From Paraburkholderia phenoliruptrix (lineage in GTDB: Bacteria > Pseudomonadota > Gammaproteobacteria > Burkholderiales > Burkholderiaceae): 64,000 nucleotides of DNA. The number at the start of each line of letters is the position of its first letter. The stretch's first letter is position 1. A program made the position numbers and the translations under genes. The notes beneath the pieces were generated by a model. It ran no database searches and was not told the DNA's origin. It saw nothing but the letters and a program-made list of their open reading frames with translations. Shown here one piece after another: positions 16,423-26,470 of this stretch. The stretch covers positions 62,001 through 126,000 of the forward strand of contig NZ_JAEUAV010000018.1 of the NCBI RefSeq assembly GCF_019511605.1, written 5' to 3'.

Positions 16423-19400
16423 AGCGTGACGATCCCTCCCAGACCACGACGCAAGCGCCGGTGGGCAACGCCCCCGGCAACACGGCGAAGCCGCGCACGA
16501 AGCGGCGCGGCAAGCCCACGGCGCTCGCCGACGATCCGCTCTGGTACAAAGACGCGATCATCTATCAGGTGCACATCAAGTCGTTCTTCGATGCGAATAA
16601 CGACGGCGTAGGCGACTTTCCCGGCCTCATCGCGAAGCTCGACTACATTGCCGAACTCGGCGTGAACGCGATCTGGCTGCTGCCGTTCTATCCGTCGCCG
16701 CGCCGCGACGACGGCTACGACATTGCCGACTACCGCAACGTGCACCCGGACTACGGTCAGCTTTCCGACGTCAAACGCTTCATTCAGGAAGCGCACGCGC
16801 GCGGCATTCGCGTGATTACCGAACTGGTGATCAACCACACGTCGGATCAACACCCGTGGTTCCAGCGCGCGCGCCGCGCAAAGCCCGGGTCCAATCACCG
16901 CAACTTCTATGTGTGGTCCGACACGGATCAGAAGTACCCGGAAACGCGCATTATCTTTATCGACTCCGAGCCGTCGAACTGGACGCACGATCCGGTGGCG
17001 GGCGCGTACTACTGGCACCGCTTCTATTCGCACCAGCCCGACCTGAACTTCGACAATCCCGCGGTGCTGCGCGAAGTGCTGCAAATCATGCGCTTCTGGC
17101 TCGACATGGGCATTGACGGGCTGCGGCTCGACGCGGTGCCGTATCTGGTCGAACGCGAAGGCACCAACAACGAAAATCTGCCGGAAACGCACGCCATCCT
17201 GAAGAAGATCCGCGCGACCATCGACGCCGAGTACCCGAACCGCATGCTGCTCGCCGAGGCGAACCAGTGGCCGGAAGACGTGAAGGAATACTTCGGCGAC
17301 GAAGACGAATGCCACATGGCATTTCACTTTCCGCTGATGCCGCGCATCTACATGTCGATTGCAAGCGAGGACCGCTTTCCGATTACCGACATCATGCGGC
17401 AAACGCCGGACCTGGCGGCGTCGAATCAATGGGCGATCTTCCTGCGCAACCACGACGAGCTCACGCTCGAAATGGTCACGGACTCCGAGCGCGATTACTT
17501 GTGGAACACCTACGCGAGCGACCGCCGCGCGCGCCTGAATCTCGGCATTCGCCGTCGTCTCGCGCCGCTCATGGAGCGCGACCGCCGCCGTATCGAGTTG
17601 ATCAATTCGCTGCTGCTGTCGATGCCGGGCACGCCCGTGATCTATTACGGCGACGAACTCGGCATGGGCGACAACATTCACCTGGGCGACCGCGACGGCG
17701 TGCGCACGCCAATGCAGTGGTCGTCGGATAGAAACGGTGGTTTCTCGCGCGCCGATCCTGAGCAACTGGTGCTGCCGCCGGTCATGGGATCGCTTTACGG
17801 ATTCGACGCGGTCAACGTCGAAGCGCAGAGCCGCGATCCGCATTCGCTGCTCAACTGGACCCGGCGCATGCTGGCCACGCGCCGCGCGAAACAAACCTTC
17901 GGGCGCGGCACCATCCGTTTCCTGAAACCGGAAAACCGCAAGATTCTCGCGTATCTGCGCGAGATGCCCGGCGAGCCGCCCATTCTGTGCGTGGCCAATC
18001 TGTCGCGCGCGCCGCAGGCGGTGGAGCTCGACCTGTCCGAATTCAACGGCGCGGTGCCGATTGAAATGACCGCCGATTCGGTATTCCCCGCCATCGGTCA
18101 ATTGACGTATCTGCTGACGTTCCCGCCGTATGGCTTCCTGTGGTTCCTTCTGTGCGAAGGCGGTCAGCGTCCGACGTGGGCACAGGCGCATCCCGAGCCA
18201 TTGCCCGAGTTCGTCACCATCGTGATTCGTGAAGGCCAGGCCGGACCGACGCCGGAAAACGTGCGGCTGCTCGAATCCGAAGTGCTGCCTTCGTGGCTGA
18301 GCCGGCGCCGCTGGTTTGCGTCGAAGGATCAGAAGATGCACGCCGTGCGGCTCGCCGCGTTGACCACGATCCCCAACGGCGGCTTCGCGTTCACCGAGAT
18401 CGAAGCAGACGTCGGCGATCACACCGAACGCTACGTGGTGCCGATTGCGATTACCTGGGGCGGCGAGACGACCACCCCGCTCTTTCTCCAGCTTGCGCTC
18501 GCACGCGTACGGCGAGGCCGCAATGTCGGGCATCTGACCGACGCGTTCGCACTGCCGATCTTCGCGCACGGCGTGCTGCGCAAACTGCGTGAACGCGCAG
18601 TCGTGCCCACCGTGCAGAAGAGCGAGATCCGCTTTATTCCAACCGACCGTTTCGCGGAACTGGACAACCTCGGCGAGCGCCCGGAAGTGCGCTGGCTCGC
18701 GGCCGAGCAAAGCAACAGTTCGCTGATCGTCGCGGATGCAGCGGTGCTCAAGCTCGTGCGGCGTCTTGTGAGCGGCATTCATCCGGAAGCGGAAATCAGC
18801 CGCTACCTGACGCAACTCGGCTATGCCAACACGGCTCCGCTGTTCGGCGAAGTGGTGCGCGTGGACCCGGAAGGCGTGCCGCACACGCTCGCGATCCTGC
18901 AAGGCTTCGTCGACAACCAGGGCGATGCATGGAACTGGTCGCTCGATTATCTGCGCCGCTCGGTCGACGAACTGGCAATCACCGTCGACACGGAAGCCAC
19001 CGCCCCGCCGGATCGCGACAACGAGGCGATTCTGCTGGAAGGCTACTCTGCGTTGGCCGGCATCATCGGCAGGCGGCTTGGCGAATTGCATGTCGCGCTC
19101 TCCTCGCCGACCGACGACCCCGCGTTCTCACCGGAGCCCGCGAGCGCGGAACAGGTGAAGGCATGGGTGGACGGCACGCAGTCGATGCTCGCAAGCGCGC
19201 TCGATCTGCTCGCGCCACGCGTCGAACAGCTGCTCGATGCCGACACGAAGGCGCTCGCGCAAAGTCTGATCGACCGGCGCGCCGCGCTCGTGGAAGCGGT
19301 GAACCAACTCGTTGCCCCCGACGTCCAGGCGCTGCGCATCCGCATTCACGGCGACTTCCACTTGGGCCAGGTGCTGGTTGCACAGGGCGACGCGTATCTG

Positions 19401-19889
19401 ATCGACTTCGAAGGCGAGCCCGCGCGTTCGCTCGAAGAGCGTCGGCAGAAATCCAGCCCGCTGCGCGATGTGGCGGGCCTGATGCGCTCGCTGTCCTATG
19501 CGAGCGCCGCGGCGCAGTCCACGACGGAAGCGGCGCCGCAACAGACGGCGGATCGCAAGCGCGTGTTGTTCGACCGTTTCCGCGCGCACGCCACCGACAC
19601 GTTCCTGAGGGAATACCGCGCGGCCACCGCCGAAGCGCCGACTCCGCTCGTTGCACCCGAGGCGGAACAGGCGCTGCTCGATCTGTTCCTGATCGAGAAG
19701 GCCGCGTATGAAATCCGCTACGAGGCAGCCAACCGCCCGACGTGGCTGAGCTTGCCGGTGCGCGGCCTCGCGGCGCTCGCAAGCCGGCTGCTCGGCGATA
19801 CCGGCGCGCCGCATGCTGCGCATGATTCGTCAACCCAGGCGCCAGACGCCGCCACCCCGCCTCATCCGGCCGAGGGCGACTATGAGTGA
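16419..19889 (+). CDS. treS: Trehalose synthase-maltokinase fusion (TreS-Mak)
   Basis: The 1156-residue protein joins two consecutive steps. Residues of about 35-590 are the GH13 trehalose synthase that interconverts trehalose and maltose, with nucleophile Asp238 (GLRLDAVPYL), acid/base Glu280 (LLAEANQWPED) and Asp346 (FLRNHDELTLE). Residues of about 610-1100 are a maltokinase (Pep2/Mak), which makes maltose-1-phosphate with ATP; its catalytic loop is HGDFHLGQ (977-984) and the metal motif is IDFEGEP. The product feeds the GlgE encoded directly upstream. The extreme N-terminus is a basic low-complexity tail. The gene overlaps glgE by four and glgB by eight bases. Confidence 0.94.
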   Translation: MKRDDPSQTTTQAPVGNAPGNTAKPRTKRRGKPTALADDPLWYKDAIIYQVHIKSFFDANNDGVGDFPGLIAKLDYIAELGVNAIWLLPFYPSPRRDDGYDIADYRNVHPDYGQLSDVKRFIQEAHARGIRVITELVINHTSDQHPWFQRARRAKPGSNHRNFYVWSDTDQKYPETRIIFIDSEPSNWTHDPVAGAYYWHRFYSHQPDLNFDNPAVLREVLQIMRFWLDMGIDGLRLDAVPYLVEREGTNNENLPETHAILKKIRATIDAEYPNRMLLAEANQWPEDVKEYFGDEDECHMAFHFPLMPRIYMSIASEDRFPITDIMRQTPDLAASNQWAIFLRNHDELTLEMVTDSERDYLWNTYASDRRARLNLGIRRRLAPLMERDRRRIELINSLLLSMPGTPVIYYGDELGMGDNIHLGDRDGVRTPMQWSSDRNGGFSRADPEQLVLPPVMGSLYGFDAVNVEAQSRDPHSLLNWTRRMLATRRAKQTFGRGTIRFLKPENRKILAYLREMPGEPPILCVANLSRAPQAVELDLSEFNGAVPIEMTADSVFPAIGQLTYLLTFPPYGFLWFLLCEGGQRPTWAQAHPEPLPEFVTIVIREGQAGPTPENVRLLESEVLPSWLSRRRWFASKDQKMHAVRLAALTTIPNGGFAFTEIEADVGDHTERYVVPIAITWGGETTTPLFLQLALARVRRGRNVGHLTDAFALPIFAHGVLRKLRERAVVPTVQKSEIRFIPTDRFAELDNLGERPEVRWLAAEQSNSSLIVADAAVLKLVRRLVSGIHPEAEISRYLTQLGYANTAPLFGEVVRVDPEGVPHTLAILQGFVDNQGDAWNWSLDYLRRSVDELAITVDTEATAPPDRDNEAILLEGYSALAGIIGRRLGELHVALSSPTDDPAFSPEPASAEQVKAWVDGTQSMLASALDLLAPRVEQLLDADTKALAQSLIDRRAALVEAVNQLVAPDVQALRIRIHGDFHLGQVLVAQGDAYLIDFEGEPARSLEERRQKSSPLRDVAGLMRSLSYASAAAQSTTEAAPQQTADRKRVLFDRFRAHATDTFLREYRAATAEAPTPLVAPEAEQALLDLFLIEKAAYEIRYEAANRPTWLSLPVRGLAALASRLLGDTGAPHAAHDSSTQAPDAATPPHPAEGDYE

Positions 19890-22092
19890 ACACGATCCGG
19901 CCGCGGGCCTTCAGCCGCTCGAGATAGACGCGCTCGTCGAGGCGCGCCATCCCGATCCTTTCTCGCAACTCGGCATGCATCACACGGACGCCGGTCCGGT
20001 CGTGCGCGCGCTGTTGCCGAATGCCGCGCACGTCAGCGTGATTGCGCGCGCCGACGGCGCGCTGCTCGGCGAGCTTCAGCAGTTGCGCCCCGGGCTCTTT
20101 GCGGGGCGCGTGAGTTCTGCCGCGCCGTACCGGTTGCGCATCGACTGGCATGGCGTGGTGCAGGAAATCGAGGACACCTACTCGTTCGGCCCCGTTCTCG
20201 GCGACGAACCGCTCGGCCGTCTTGCGAACGGCGATCCGTATGCGGTGCTCGAATGTCTCGGCTCGCGTCCCATGGAAGTCGACGGCGTGCCCGGCGTGCG
20301 CTTTGCGGTGTGGGCGCCCAATGCACGGCGCGTCTCGGTGGTGGGCGACTTCAATGCGTGGGACGGGCGCCGTCATCCGATGCGTTTGCGCCACCAGGCG
20401 GGCGTGTGGGAACTGTTCGTGCCGCGAGTCGGGCCGGGCACGCGCTACAAGTACGAACTGCTTGCGCGCGAGGGGCATCCGCTGCCGTTGAAGGCCGATC
20501 CTTGCGCGATGCAAACCGAAAAGCCGCCAGGCACGGCGTCGGTGGTCGCGCATGTCGACGAGATCGAGCAGTTTCCGTGGACCGATCACGAATGGATTCA
20601 GTCACGCGGGGCGAAGCAGACGCCGCGCTCTCCGATTTCAATCTACGAGGTACATGCGGAGTCGTGGCTGCGCATCGCTGAAGAAGGTCAACGCGGTCTC
20701 GACTGGGCGGAGCTCGCCGAGCGCCTGATTCCATATGCGAAGACCATGGGCTTCACGCATGTCGAGTTCATGCCGGTCGCGGAGCATCCGTTTGGCGGAT
20801 CGTGGGGCTATCAGCCGCTCGGGCAATTCGCGCCGTCGGCGCGCTTTGGCAAGCCGGAGCAGTTCGCGCTGTTCGTGAACAAGGCGCACGAGGCCGGGCT
20901 AGGCGTGATTCTCGACTGGGTGCCCGCGCACTTTCCGAACGACGCGCACGGCCTCGTGCAGTTCGACGGCACACCGCTTTACGAGCATGCCGATCCGCGC
21001 GAGGGCTACCACCAGGACTGGAACACGATGATCTACAACCTCGGCCGCAACGAGGTGAGTGCGTTCCTGATCGCGTCGGGGCTTGCATGGCTCAAGCGCT
21101 ATCACGTTGACGGCCTGCGCGTGGACGCCGTGGCGTCCATGCTCTATCGCGACTATTCGCGCGCCGCCGGCGAGTGGGTGCCGAACATCTATGGCGGGCG
21201 CGAGAACCTCGAGTCGATCGCGTTCCTCAAGCGCCTGAATCACGAAGTCGGTTATGTGCCCGGCGCGCCGGGCGCAATCACCATCGCCGAGGAATCGACC
21301 GCCTGGCCCGGCGTGACGGCGCGCGTGGAAGACGGCGGGCTCGGCTTCCATTTCAAGTGGAACATGGGCTGGATGCACGACACGCTGCACTACATGCACG
21401 AAGATCCGGTGTACCGCCAGTACCATCACCACAACATGACGTTCGGAATGGTGTACGCGTATTCGGAGCGCTTCGTGCTGCCCCTTTCGCACGACGAAGT
21501 GGTGCACGGCAAGGGCTCGCTGCTTGGCAAAATGCCCGGCGACACCTGGCAGAAGTTTGCGAATCTGCGCGCGTATTTCGGCTTCATGTGGACCCACCCC
21601 GGCAAGAAACTGCTGTTCATGGGCGGGGAATTCGGCCAGCTCGCGGAGTTCGATCACGACACGTCGCCGCACTGGCATCTGCTCGACGATGCCCATCATC
21701 ACGGCGTGCAATTGCTGGTGCGCGATCTGAACCGTCTGTACCACGAGGAGCCCGCGCTGCATCTGCTCGACAGCGAACCAGGCGGCTTTGACTGGCTGAT
21801 CGGCGACGACAACGCCAACAGCGTCTTCGCGTATCGCCGCACCGACGGCGCGGGCCGCGAACTTGTCGTGGTCTGCAACATGACGCCGGTGCCGCGCGTC
21901 GGCTATCGCATCGGCATGCCGCGCGAAGGACGCTGGTCGGAGGTACTCAACACGGATGCAGGCGTGTATGGCGGCTCGAACATGGGCAACGGCGGCGTGA
22001 TTCATACCGACGCAATGCCGAGCCACGGCTGGCCGCATTCGGCGTCCCTGACCCTGCCGCCGCTCGCGACAATCGTGCTGAGGGCCGATTGA
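19882..22092 (+). CDS. glgB: 1,4-alpha-glucan branching enzyme
   Basis: GlgB cuts alpha-1,4 chains and reattaches them by alpha-1,6 bonds. The 736-residue protein has an N-terminal domain, a CBM48 module (VRFAVWAPNARRVSVVGDFNAWDGR near residue 140) and a GH13 barrel with nucleophile Asp415 (GLRVDAVASMLYRDYSR), acid/base Glu470 (ITIAEESTAWPGV) and Asp in LPLSHDEVVHGKGS. The ATG at 19882 is chosen for the normal MSEHDPAAG opening and its short overlap with treS; the earlier in-frame ATG lies deep inside treS. Length is typical for GlgB. Confidence 0.95.
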   Translation: MSEHDPAAGLQPLEIDALVEARHPDPFSQLGMHHTDAGPVVRALLPNAAHVSVIARADGALLGELQQLRPGLFAGRVSSAAPYRLRIDWHGVVQEIEDTYSFGPVLGDEPLGRLANGDPYAVLECLGSRPMEVDGVPGVRFAVWAPNARRVSVVGDFNAWDGRRHPMRLRHQAGVWELFVPRVGPGTRYKYELLAREGHPLPLKADPCAMQTEKPPGTASVVAHVDEIEQFPWTDHEWIQSRGAKQTPRSPISIYEVHAESWLRIAEEGQRGLDWAELAERLIPYAKTMGFTHVEFMPVAEHPFGGSWGYQPLGQFAPSARFGKPEQFALFVNKAHEAGLGVILDWVPAHFPNDAHGLVQFDGTPLYEHADPREGYHQDWNTMIYNLGRNEVSAFLIASGLAWLKRYHVDGLRVDAVASMLYRDYSRAAGEWVPNIYGGRENLESIAFLKRLNHEVGYVPGAPGAITIAEESTAWPGVTARVEDGGLGFHFKWNMGWMHDTLHYMHEDPVYRQYHHHNMTFGMVYAYSERFVLPLSHDEVVHGKGSLLGKMPGDTWQKFANLRAYFGFMWTHPGKKLLFMGGEFGQLAEFDHDTSPHWHLLDDAHHHGVQLLVRDLNRLYHEEPALHLLDSEPGGFDWLIGDDNANSVFAYRRTDGAGRELVVVCNMTPVPRVGYRIGMPREGRWSEVLNTDAGVYGGSNMGNGGVIHTDAMPSHGWPHSASLTLPPLATIVLRAD

Positions 22093-22147
22093 GGCCAACT
22101 GAAGGCCAACTGAAGGCCAACTGAAGGCCAACTGAAGGCCGACTGAC
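22093..22147 (+). repeat. 11-bp tandem repeat after glgB
   Basis: Four perfect copies of GGCCAACTGAA (22093-22136) and one variant (22137-22147) follow the glgB stop directly. The end of the gene, GGCCGATTGA (22083-22092), resembles the unit, so the array may have grown from the stop-codon region. The period matches about one helical turn. Confidence 0.88.
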
Positions 22148-22156
22148 GCCCACGCC

Positions 22157-22204
22157 GCAAGCGAGCGCGCGGCCCGCATCACGACGGGGCCGCGCGCTCG
22201 TTGC
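22157..22204 (+). terminator. Strong GC hairpin between glgB and glgX
   Basis: Perfect 14-base arms CGAGCGCGCGGCCC (22162-22175) and GGGCCGCGCGCTCG (22187-22200) enclose an 11-base loop, and GCAA/TTGC pairs can extend the stem. No T-run follows. It may weaken transcription or stabilise the upstream mRNA rather than end it, since glgX on the same strand starts 48 bases later. Confidence 0.55.
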
Positions 22205-22252
22205 ATGAACAGGCATTAGCGCTTCACCAGAACAGAACAAGGAAGGGGAACC

Positions 22253-24472
22253 ATGTCGCATGCAATGCCGGACCGGCTTCTGCCCGGCTCGCCCTATCCG
22301 CTTGGCGCCAGTTGGGACGGCCTTGGTGTCAACTTTGCGGTGTTCTCCGCGAACGCGCAGAAAATCGAGCTATGCCTGTTCGATCCCACGGGCCGCAAGG
22401 AGATCAAGCGCTACCCGCTGCCCGAATGCACCGACGAGGTCTGGCACGGCTATCTGCCCAACGCGCATCCGGGCACCGCTTACGGCTTTCGCGCTCACGG
22501 GCCGTATCAGCCTCAGCAGGGGCATCGCTTCAATCCGCACAAACTGCTGCTCGATCCGTACGCGCGCAAGCTCGTCGGGCACTTCCGCTGGTCCGATGCA
22601 TTGTTCGGCTACCGCGTGCATTCGAATCGCGCGGACCTTTCCATCGACCGGCGCGATTCCGCGCCTGCCATGCCGAAATGCGTCGTGATCGACGAAGCGT
22701 TCGACTGGTCGCACGACAAGCGCCCGAACGTGCCGTGGGGCGAAACCGTCATCTACGAAACGCATGTGCGCGGCGCCTCGATGCTGCGCAGCGACCTGCG
22801 CCAGCATGAGCGCGGCACGTTTGCGGCGCTGGCTTCGCCGGAATTTATCGAGCACCTGCTGAAGCTCGGCGTGACGGCCGTCGAACTGCTGCCGGTCCAC
22901 GCGTTTCTCAACGACCGCTTTCTCGTGGAGCGCGGCCTGCGCAACTACTGGGGCTACAACACCGCGGCGTTCTTCGCGCCGGAGCCGTCGTATCTGAGCA
23001 CGCACCGGCTCGACGAAATGCGCATTGCCGTGCGCCAGTTGCACGCGGCCGGCATCGAAGTGATTCTGGACGTGGTCTACAACCACACTTGCGAAGGCAA
23101 CGAAATGGGCCCAACCGTCTCGTGGCGCGGCCTCGACAACGCGAGCTATTACCGCCTGATTCCCGGCGACGAGCGGCATCACATCAACGACACCGGCTGC
23201 GGCAATACGGTGAACGTGCTGCATCCTCGCGTGCTGCAAATGGTCATGGATTCGCTGCGCTACTGGTCGACCGCGTTCAACATAGACGGCTTTCGTTTCG
23301 ACCTTGGCGTGACGCTCGGGCGCGAGCCGCATGGCTTCGACCCGGGCTCCGGGTTTTTCGACGCGCTGCGCCAGGACCCGATCCTGTCGCAACGCAAGCT
23401 GATTTCCGAGCCATGGGACATTGGTCCGGGCGGCTATCAGCTTGGCAATCATCCACCGGGTTTTGGCGAATGGAATGACCGCTTCCGCGATACCGTGCGG
23501 CGGTTCTGGCGTGGCGACGCGGGTCTGCGCCCCGACCTCGCCGCGCGCCTGACCGGTTCCGCCGACCTGTTCAACCGGCGCTTTCGCAAGCCGTGGGCGT
23601 CGATCAATTTCGTCGCCTCACATGACGGTTTTACGCTCGCCGACATTACCGCCTACGAGCACAAGCACAACGAGGCCAACCGCGAAGGCAACCGCGACGG
23701 CCACAACGAAAACTGCAGCAGCAACTGGGGCGTCGAAGGGCCGACCGACGACGCCGCGATTCTGGAAACGCGCCGACGCGTGGCGCGCTCGATGATCGCG
23801 ACGCTGTTCATCGCGCTCGGCACGCCGATGATGCTCGCCGGCGACGAATCGTTGCGCACGCAAGACGGCAACAACAATGCGTACTGCCAGGATAACGAAA
23901 TATCCTGGCTCGACTGGGAAAGAGCCGAATCTCCGGACGGCCGCGAGATGACAGACTTCGTGGCACGGGTGGCTGCGCTGCGCAAACAGCATCCGCTGCT
24001 GCGCGAAACACGCTTTCTGTTTGGCGACCGTGAAGTATTGCCGGGCCTTTTCGACATTGGCTGGTTCGACGAGAACGGCGATCCGCTGACAATCGAGGCG
24101 TGGGAGGACCCGGAGGGCCGCGCGTTCACGTTGCGTCGCGCGGGACCGGGTGTGAACGGCGAAACGGAAGTATTGTTGATGATGCTCAATGCGAGCGCGG
24201 AAACGCTGCGTTTTACGCCCCCCGCGCCGCACCTGGAATGGCACGTGCTGTTAGACACTGCTGATACTGCCAGCGCGCCGCACCGGCTCGCCGCGACGGA
24301 CCTCGAAGTAGCCGCGCATGGCCTCGTGATACTCGCCGCGCAACCGGTCGGCGAGGCCGACTGGCAAGCGGGTTGGAAGGCCGGCGCGCGGCACGGGTCA
24401 CGGCTTTTGACGGCGTTGCCACCGGAGCCGGGCGAGCATCCGCCGGCCGGCGACGCGTCGCCGGCTGCGTAG
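22253..24472 (+). CDS. glgX: Glycogen debranching enzyme GlgX
   Basis: GlgX removes alpha-1,6 branches from limit dextrins. The 739-residue protein has an N-terminal CBM48 module (GASWDGLGVNFAVFSANAQKIELCLFD) and an isoamylase-type GH13 barrel with nucleophile Asp350 (IDGFRFDLGVTLGRE), acid/base Glu386 (LISEPWDIG) and Asp in FVASHDGFTLAD. The start is the ATG at 22253 with a strong ribosome site (AAGGAAGGGGAA) in front, which suggests independent, efficient initiation after the glgB hairpin. Confidence 0.94.
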   Translation: MSHAMPDRLLPGSPYPLGASWDGLGVNFAVFSANAQKIELCLFDPTGRKEIKRYPLPECTDEVWHGYLPNAHPGTAYGFRAHGPYQPQQGHRFNPHKLLLDPYARKLVGHFRWSDALFGYRVHSNRADLSIDRRDSAPAMPKCVVIDEAFDWSHDKRPNVPWGETVIYETHVRGASMLRSDLRQHERGTFAALASPEFIEHLLKLGVTAVELLPVHAFLNDRFLVERGLRNYWGYNTAAFFAPEPSYLSTHRLDEMRIAVRQLHAAGIEVILDVVYNHTCEGNEMGPTVSWRGLDNASYYRLIPGDERHHINDTGCGNTVNVLHPRVLQMVMDSLRYWSTAFNIDGFRFDLGVTLGREPHGFDPGSGFFDALRQDPILSQRKLISEPWDIGPGGYQLGNHPPGFGEWNDRFRDTVRRFWRGDAGLRPDLAARLTGSADLFNRRFRKPWASINFVASHDGFTLADITAYEHKHNEANREGNRDGHNENCSSNWGVEGPTDDAAILETRRRVARSMIATLFIALGTPMMLAGDESLRTQDGNNNAYCQDNEISWLDWERAESPDGREMTDFVARVAALRKQHPLLRETRFLFGDREVLPGLFDIGWFDENGDPLTIEAWEDPEGRAFTLRRAGPGVNGETEVLLMMLNASAETLRFTPPAPHLEWHVLLDTADTASAPHRLAATDLEVAAHGLVILAAQPVGEADWQAGWKAGARHGSRLLTALPPEPGEHPPAGDASPAA

Positions 24473-24538
24473 GTCGCGGCGTTCATGCGCAAACGGCGTG
24501 TGAGCGGCCCCGCATCGAAAACCGAATGGTGAAGAGTC

Positions 24539-26470
24539 ATGTCCGAACATCCGATCGATCCTAACGCGCGTCATTTCGCGCATTGCCTGCCGTTCGGCGC
24601 GCAATTGCTGGGGCCCCAGGGCGCCCATCCGCGCACGCGTTTCCGTTTCTGGGCACCGTCGTGCAAGAGCGTGCAGGTGGAAATCGAGAATGGCGCCGCG
24701 CAAGGCTCGCACGACATGACGCCGGCCGGCAACGGCTGGTTTGAGGCGTCCATTGCGAGCGGCGCGGGCACGCTATACCGCTTTCGTCTCGACGACGGCA
24801 ACGCGGTGCCCGACCCCGCGTCGCGCTTTCAGCCGCAAGACGTGCACGGCCCGAGCGAAGTCATCGACCCGCGCGCATACCGTTGGCAACATGCCGACTG
24901 GCACGGCCGGCCTTGGGAAGAGACCGTGCTGTACGAACTGCACGTGGGCGCGATGGGCGGCTATCGGGGCGTTAAGGAGCGTTTGCCGGCGCTGGCGGCG
25001 CTCGGTGTGACCGCCATCGAACTGATGCCGCTGAACGATTTTCCCGGTCGGCACAATTGGGGCTATGACGGCGTGCTGCCATATGCGCCCGATTCCGCGT
25101 ATGGCCGGCCCGAAGATCTCAAGGCTCTGGTCGACGCGGCGCACGGCCTCGGCCTCATGGTGTTTCTCGACGTGGTCTACAACCACTTTGGCCCGGACGG
25201 CAACTATCTGCACGAATACGCGCGTTCGTTTTTCCGCGAGGGCACGCATACCCCTTGGGGCCCCGCCATCGACTTCGAGCGCAGTGAAGTCAGCGACTTC
25301 TTCATGGACAACGCGGTCTACTGGATCAACGAATACCGGATAGACGGTCTGCGCTTTGACGCCGTGCACGCCATCGACAACCATGCGTGGCTGCGCGAGC
25401 TGGCCGACCATATTCGAGCCAATGTGCAACATGGTCGACATGTGCATCTCGTGCTGGAAAACGAGCACAACAGCGCAAGCCTGCTCGAGCATCACTTCGA
25501 CGCGCAATGGAACGACGACGCGCACAACACGCTGCACGTGCTGCTCACGGGCGAAACCGAAGGCTATTACCACGCTTATGAGGACCAGCCCATCCGCCGT
25601 CTCGCCCGCGTGCTTTCCGAGGGCTTCGCGTATCAGGGCGATCCGTCGCCGCTGCACGACGGCGCGCCGCGCGGCGAACCGAGCGGGCATTTGTCGCCCA
25701 CCTCGTTCGTGATGTTTCTGCAGAACCACGATCAGATCGGCAATCGCGCATTCGGCGAGCGTCTGCGCAAGCTGACCTCGGACGAAGCATTGCGCGCGGC
25801 CACCGGCTTGCTGCTGCTGTCGCCGCAAATTCCGCTGCTGTTCATGGACGAGGAATACGGCTCGACGCAGCCGTTCCTGTTCTTCACCGACTACACCGGC
25901 GATCTCGCCGACGCCGTGCGCGAAGGACGCCGCCGCGAGTTCGCGCGGTTCTCCTCGTTCAGCGACGAAAAGCGGCGCGCGCAGATTCCCGATCCGAACG
26001 ACGAGAAGACGTTTGCCGCTTCGTCGCCGCCCGCGCCGGTGACGGCAACGGCGTCCGCTTCGCAACATGACGACGAAACCAGGGAGCGGCTCGACTGGAT
26101 GCATTTCTACAAATCCGCGCTGACGGTGCGCGCAAAACTGATCACGCCGCGTCTGAAACACGGCAAGGCGCTGAACGCAACAGTGTTGACCGACACGAAC
26201 GGCGCGGACGCAAATGCGCTCGTCGCACGCTGGAAGCTGGGCGATGGCGAGACGCTGTCGCTCGCGCTGAATCTGTCGAAGGACAGTGTGCCGTTTAACG
26301 ACGTGCCCGCGGGCAAGGTCATTTTCGAAACGCCGCCGCGCGTGCGCGAGCAGATCGACGCGAAGGTGCTGCCGGCGCATGCGTTCGTTGCGTGGCTGAC
26401 CGGCGACATCAACGACTACGCGACCGGTCACGACGCACGCATTGTCGGCAAAGAGGAGCGCCGCTCGTGA
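24539..26470 (+). CDS. treZ: Malto-oligosyltrehalose trehalohydrolase
   Basis: TreZ releases free trehalose from maltooligosyl-trehalose made by TreY. The 643-residue protein carries an N-terminal CBM48-like domain (TRFRFWAPSCKSVQVEIENG) and a GH13 barrel with nucleophile Asp274 (IDGLRFDAVHAI), acid/base Glu307 (HLVLENEHNS) and Asp in FLQNHDQIGNRAFGERL. Length is slightly above the usual 560-620. It lies 66 bases after glgX and overlaps malQ by four bases. Confidence 0.94.
   Translation: MSEHPIDPNARHFAHCLPFGAQLLGPQGAHPRTRFRFWAPSCKSVQVEIENGAAQGSHDMTPAGNGWFEASIASGAGTLYRFRLDDGNAVPDPASRFQPQDVHGPSEVIDPRAYRWQHADWHGRPWEETVLYELHVGAMGGYRGVKERLPALAALGVTAIELMPLNDFPGRHNWGYDGVLPYAPDSAYGRPEDLKALVDAAHGLGLMVFLDVVYNHFGPDGNYLHEYARSFFREGTHTPWGPAIDFERSEVSDFFMDNAVYWINEYRIDGLRFDAVHAIDNHAWLRELADHIRANVQHGRHVHLVLENEHNSASLLEHHFDAQWNDDAHNTLHVLLTGETEGYYHAYEDQPIRRLARVLSEGFAYQGDPSPLHDGAPRGEPSGHLSPTSFVMFLQNHDQIGNRAFGERLRKLTSDEALRAATGLLLLSPQIPLLFMDEEYGSTQPFLFFTDYTGDLADAVREGRRREFARFSSFSDEKRRAQIPDPNDEKTFAASSPPAPVTATASASQHDDETRERLDWMHFYKSALTVRAKLITPRLKHGKALNATVLTDTNGADANALVARWKLGDGETLSLALNLSKDSVPFNDVPAGKVIFETPPRVREQIDAKVLPAHAFVAWLTGDINDYATGHDARIVGKEERRS

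Noticed and set aside
16377..19091. Open frame of 904 codons antisense to treS-mak
   Set aside because: It lies wholly opposite a gene with intact catalytic motifs; composition is that of an antisense shadow.
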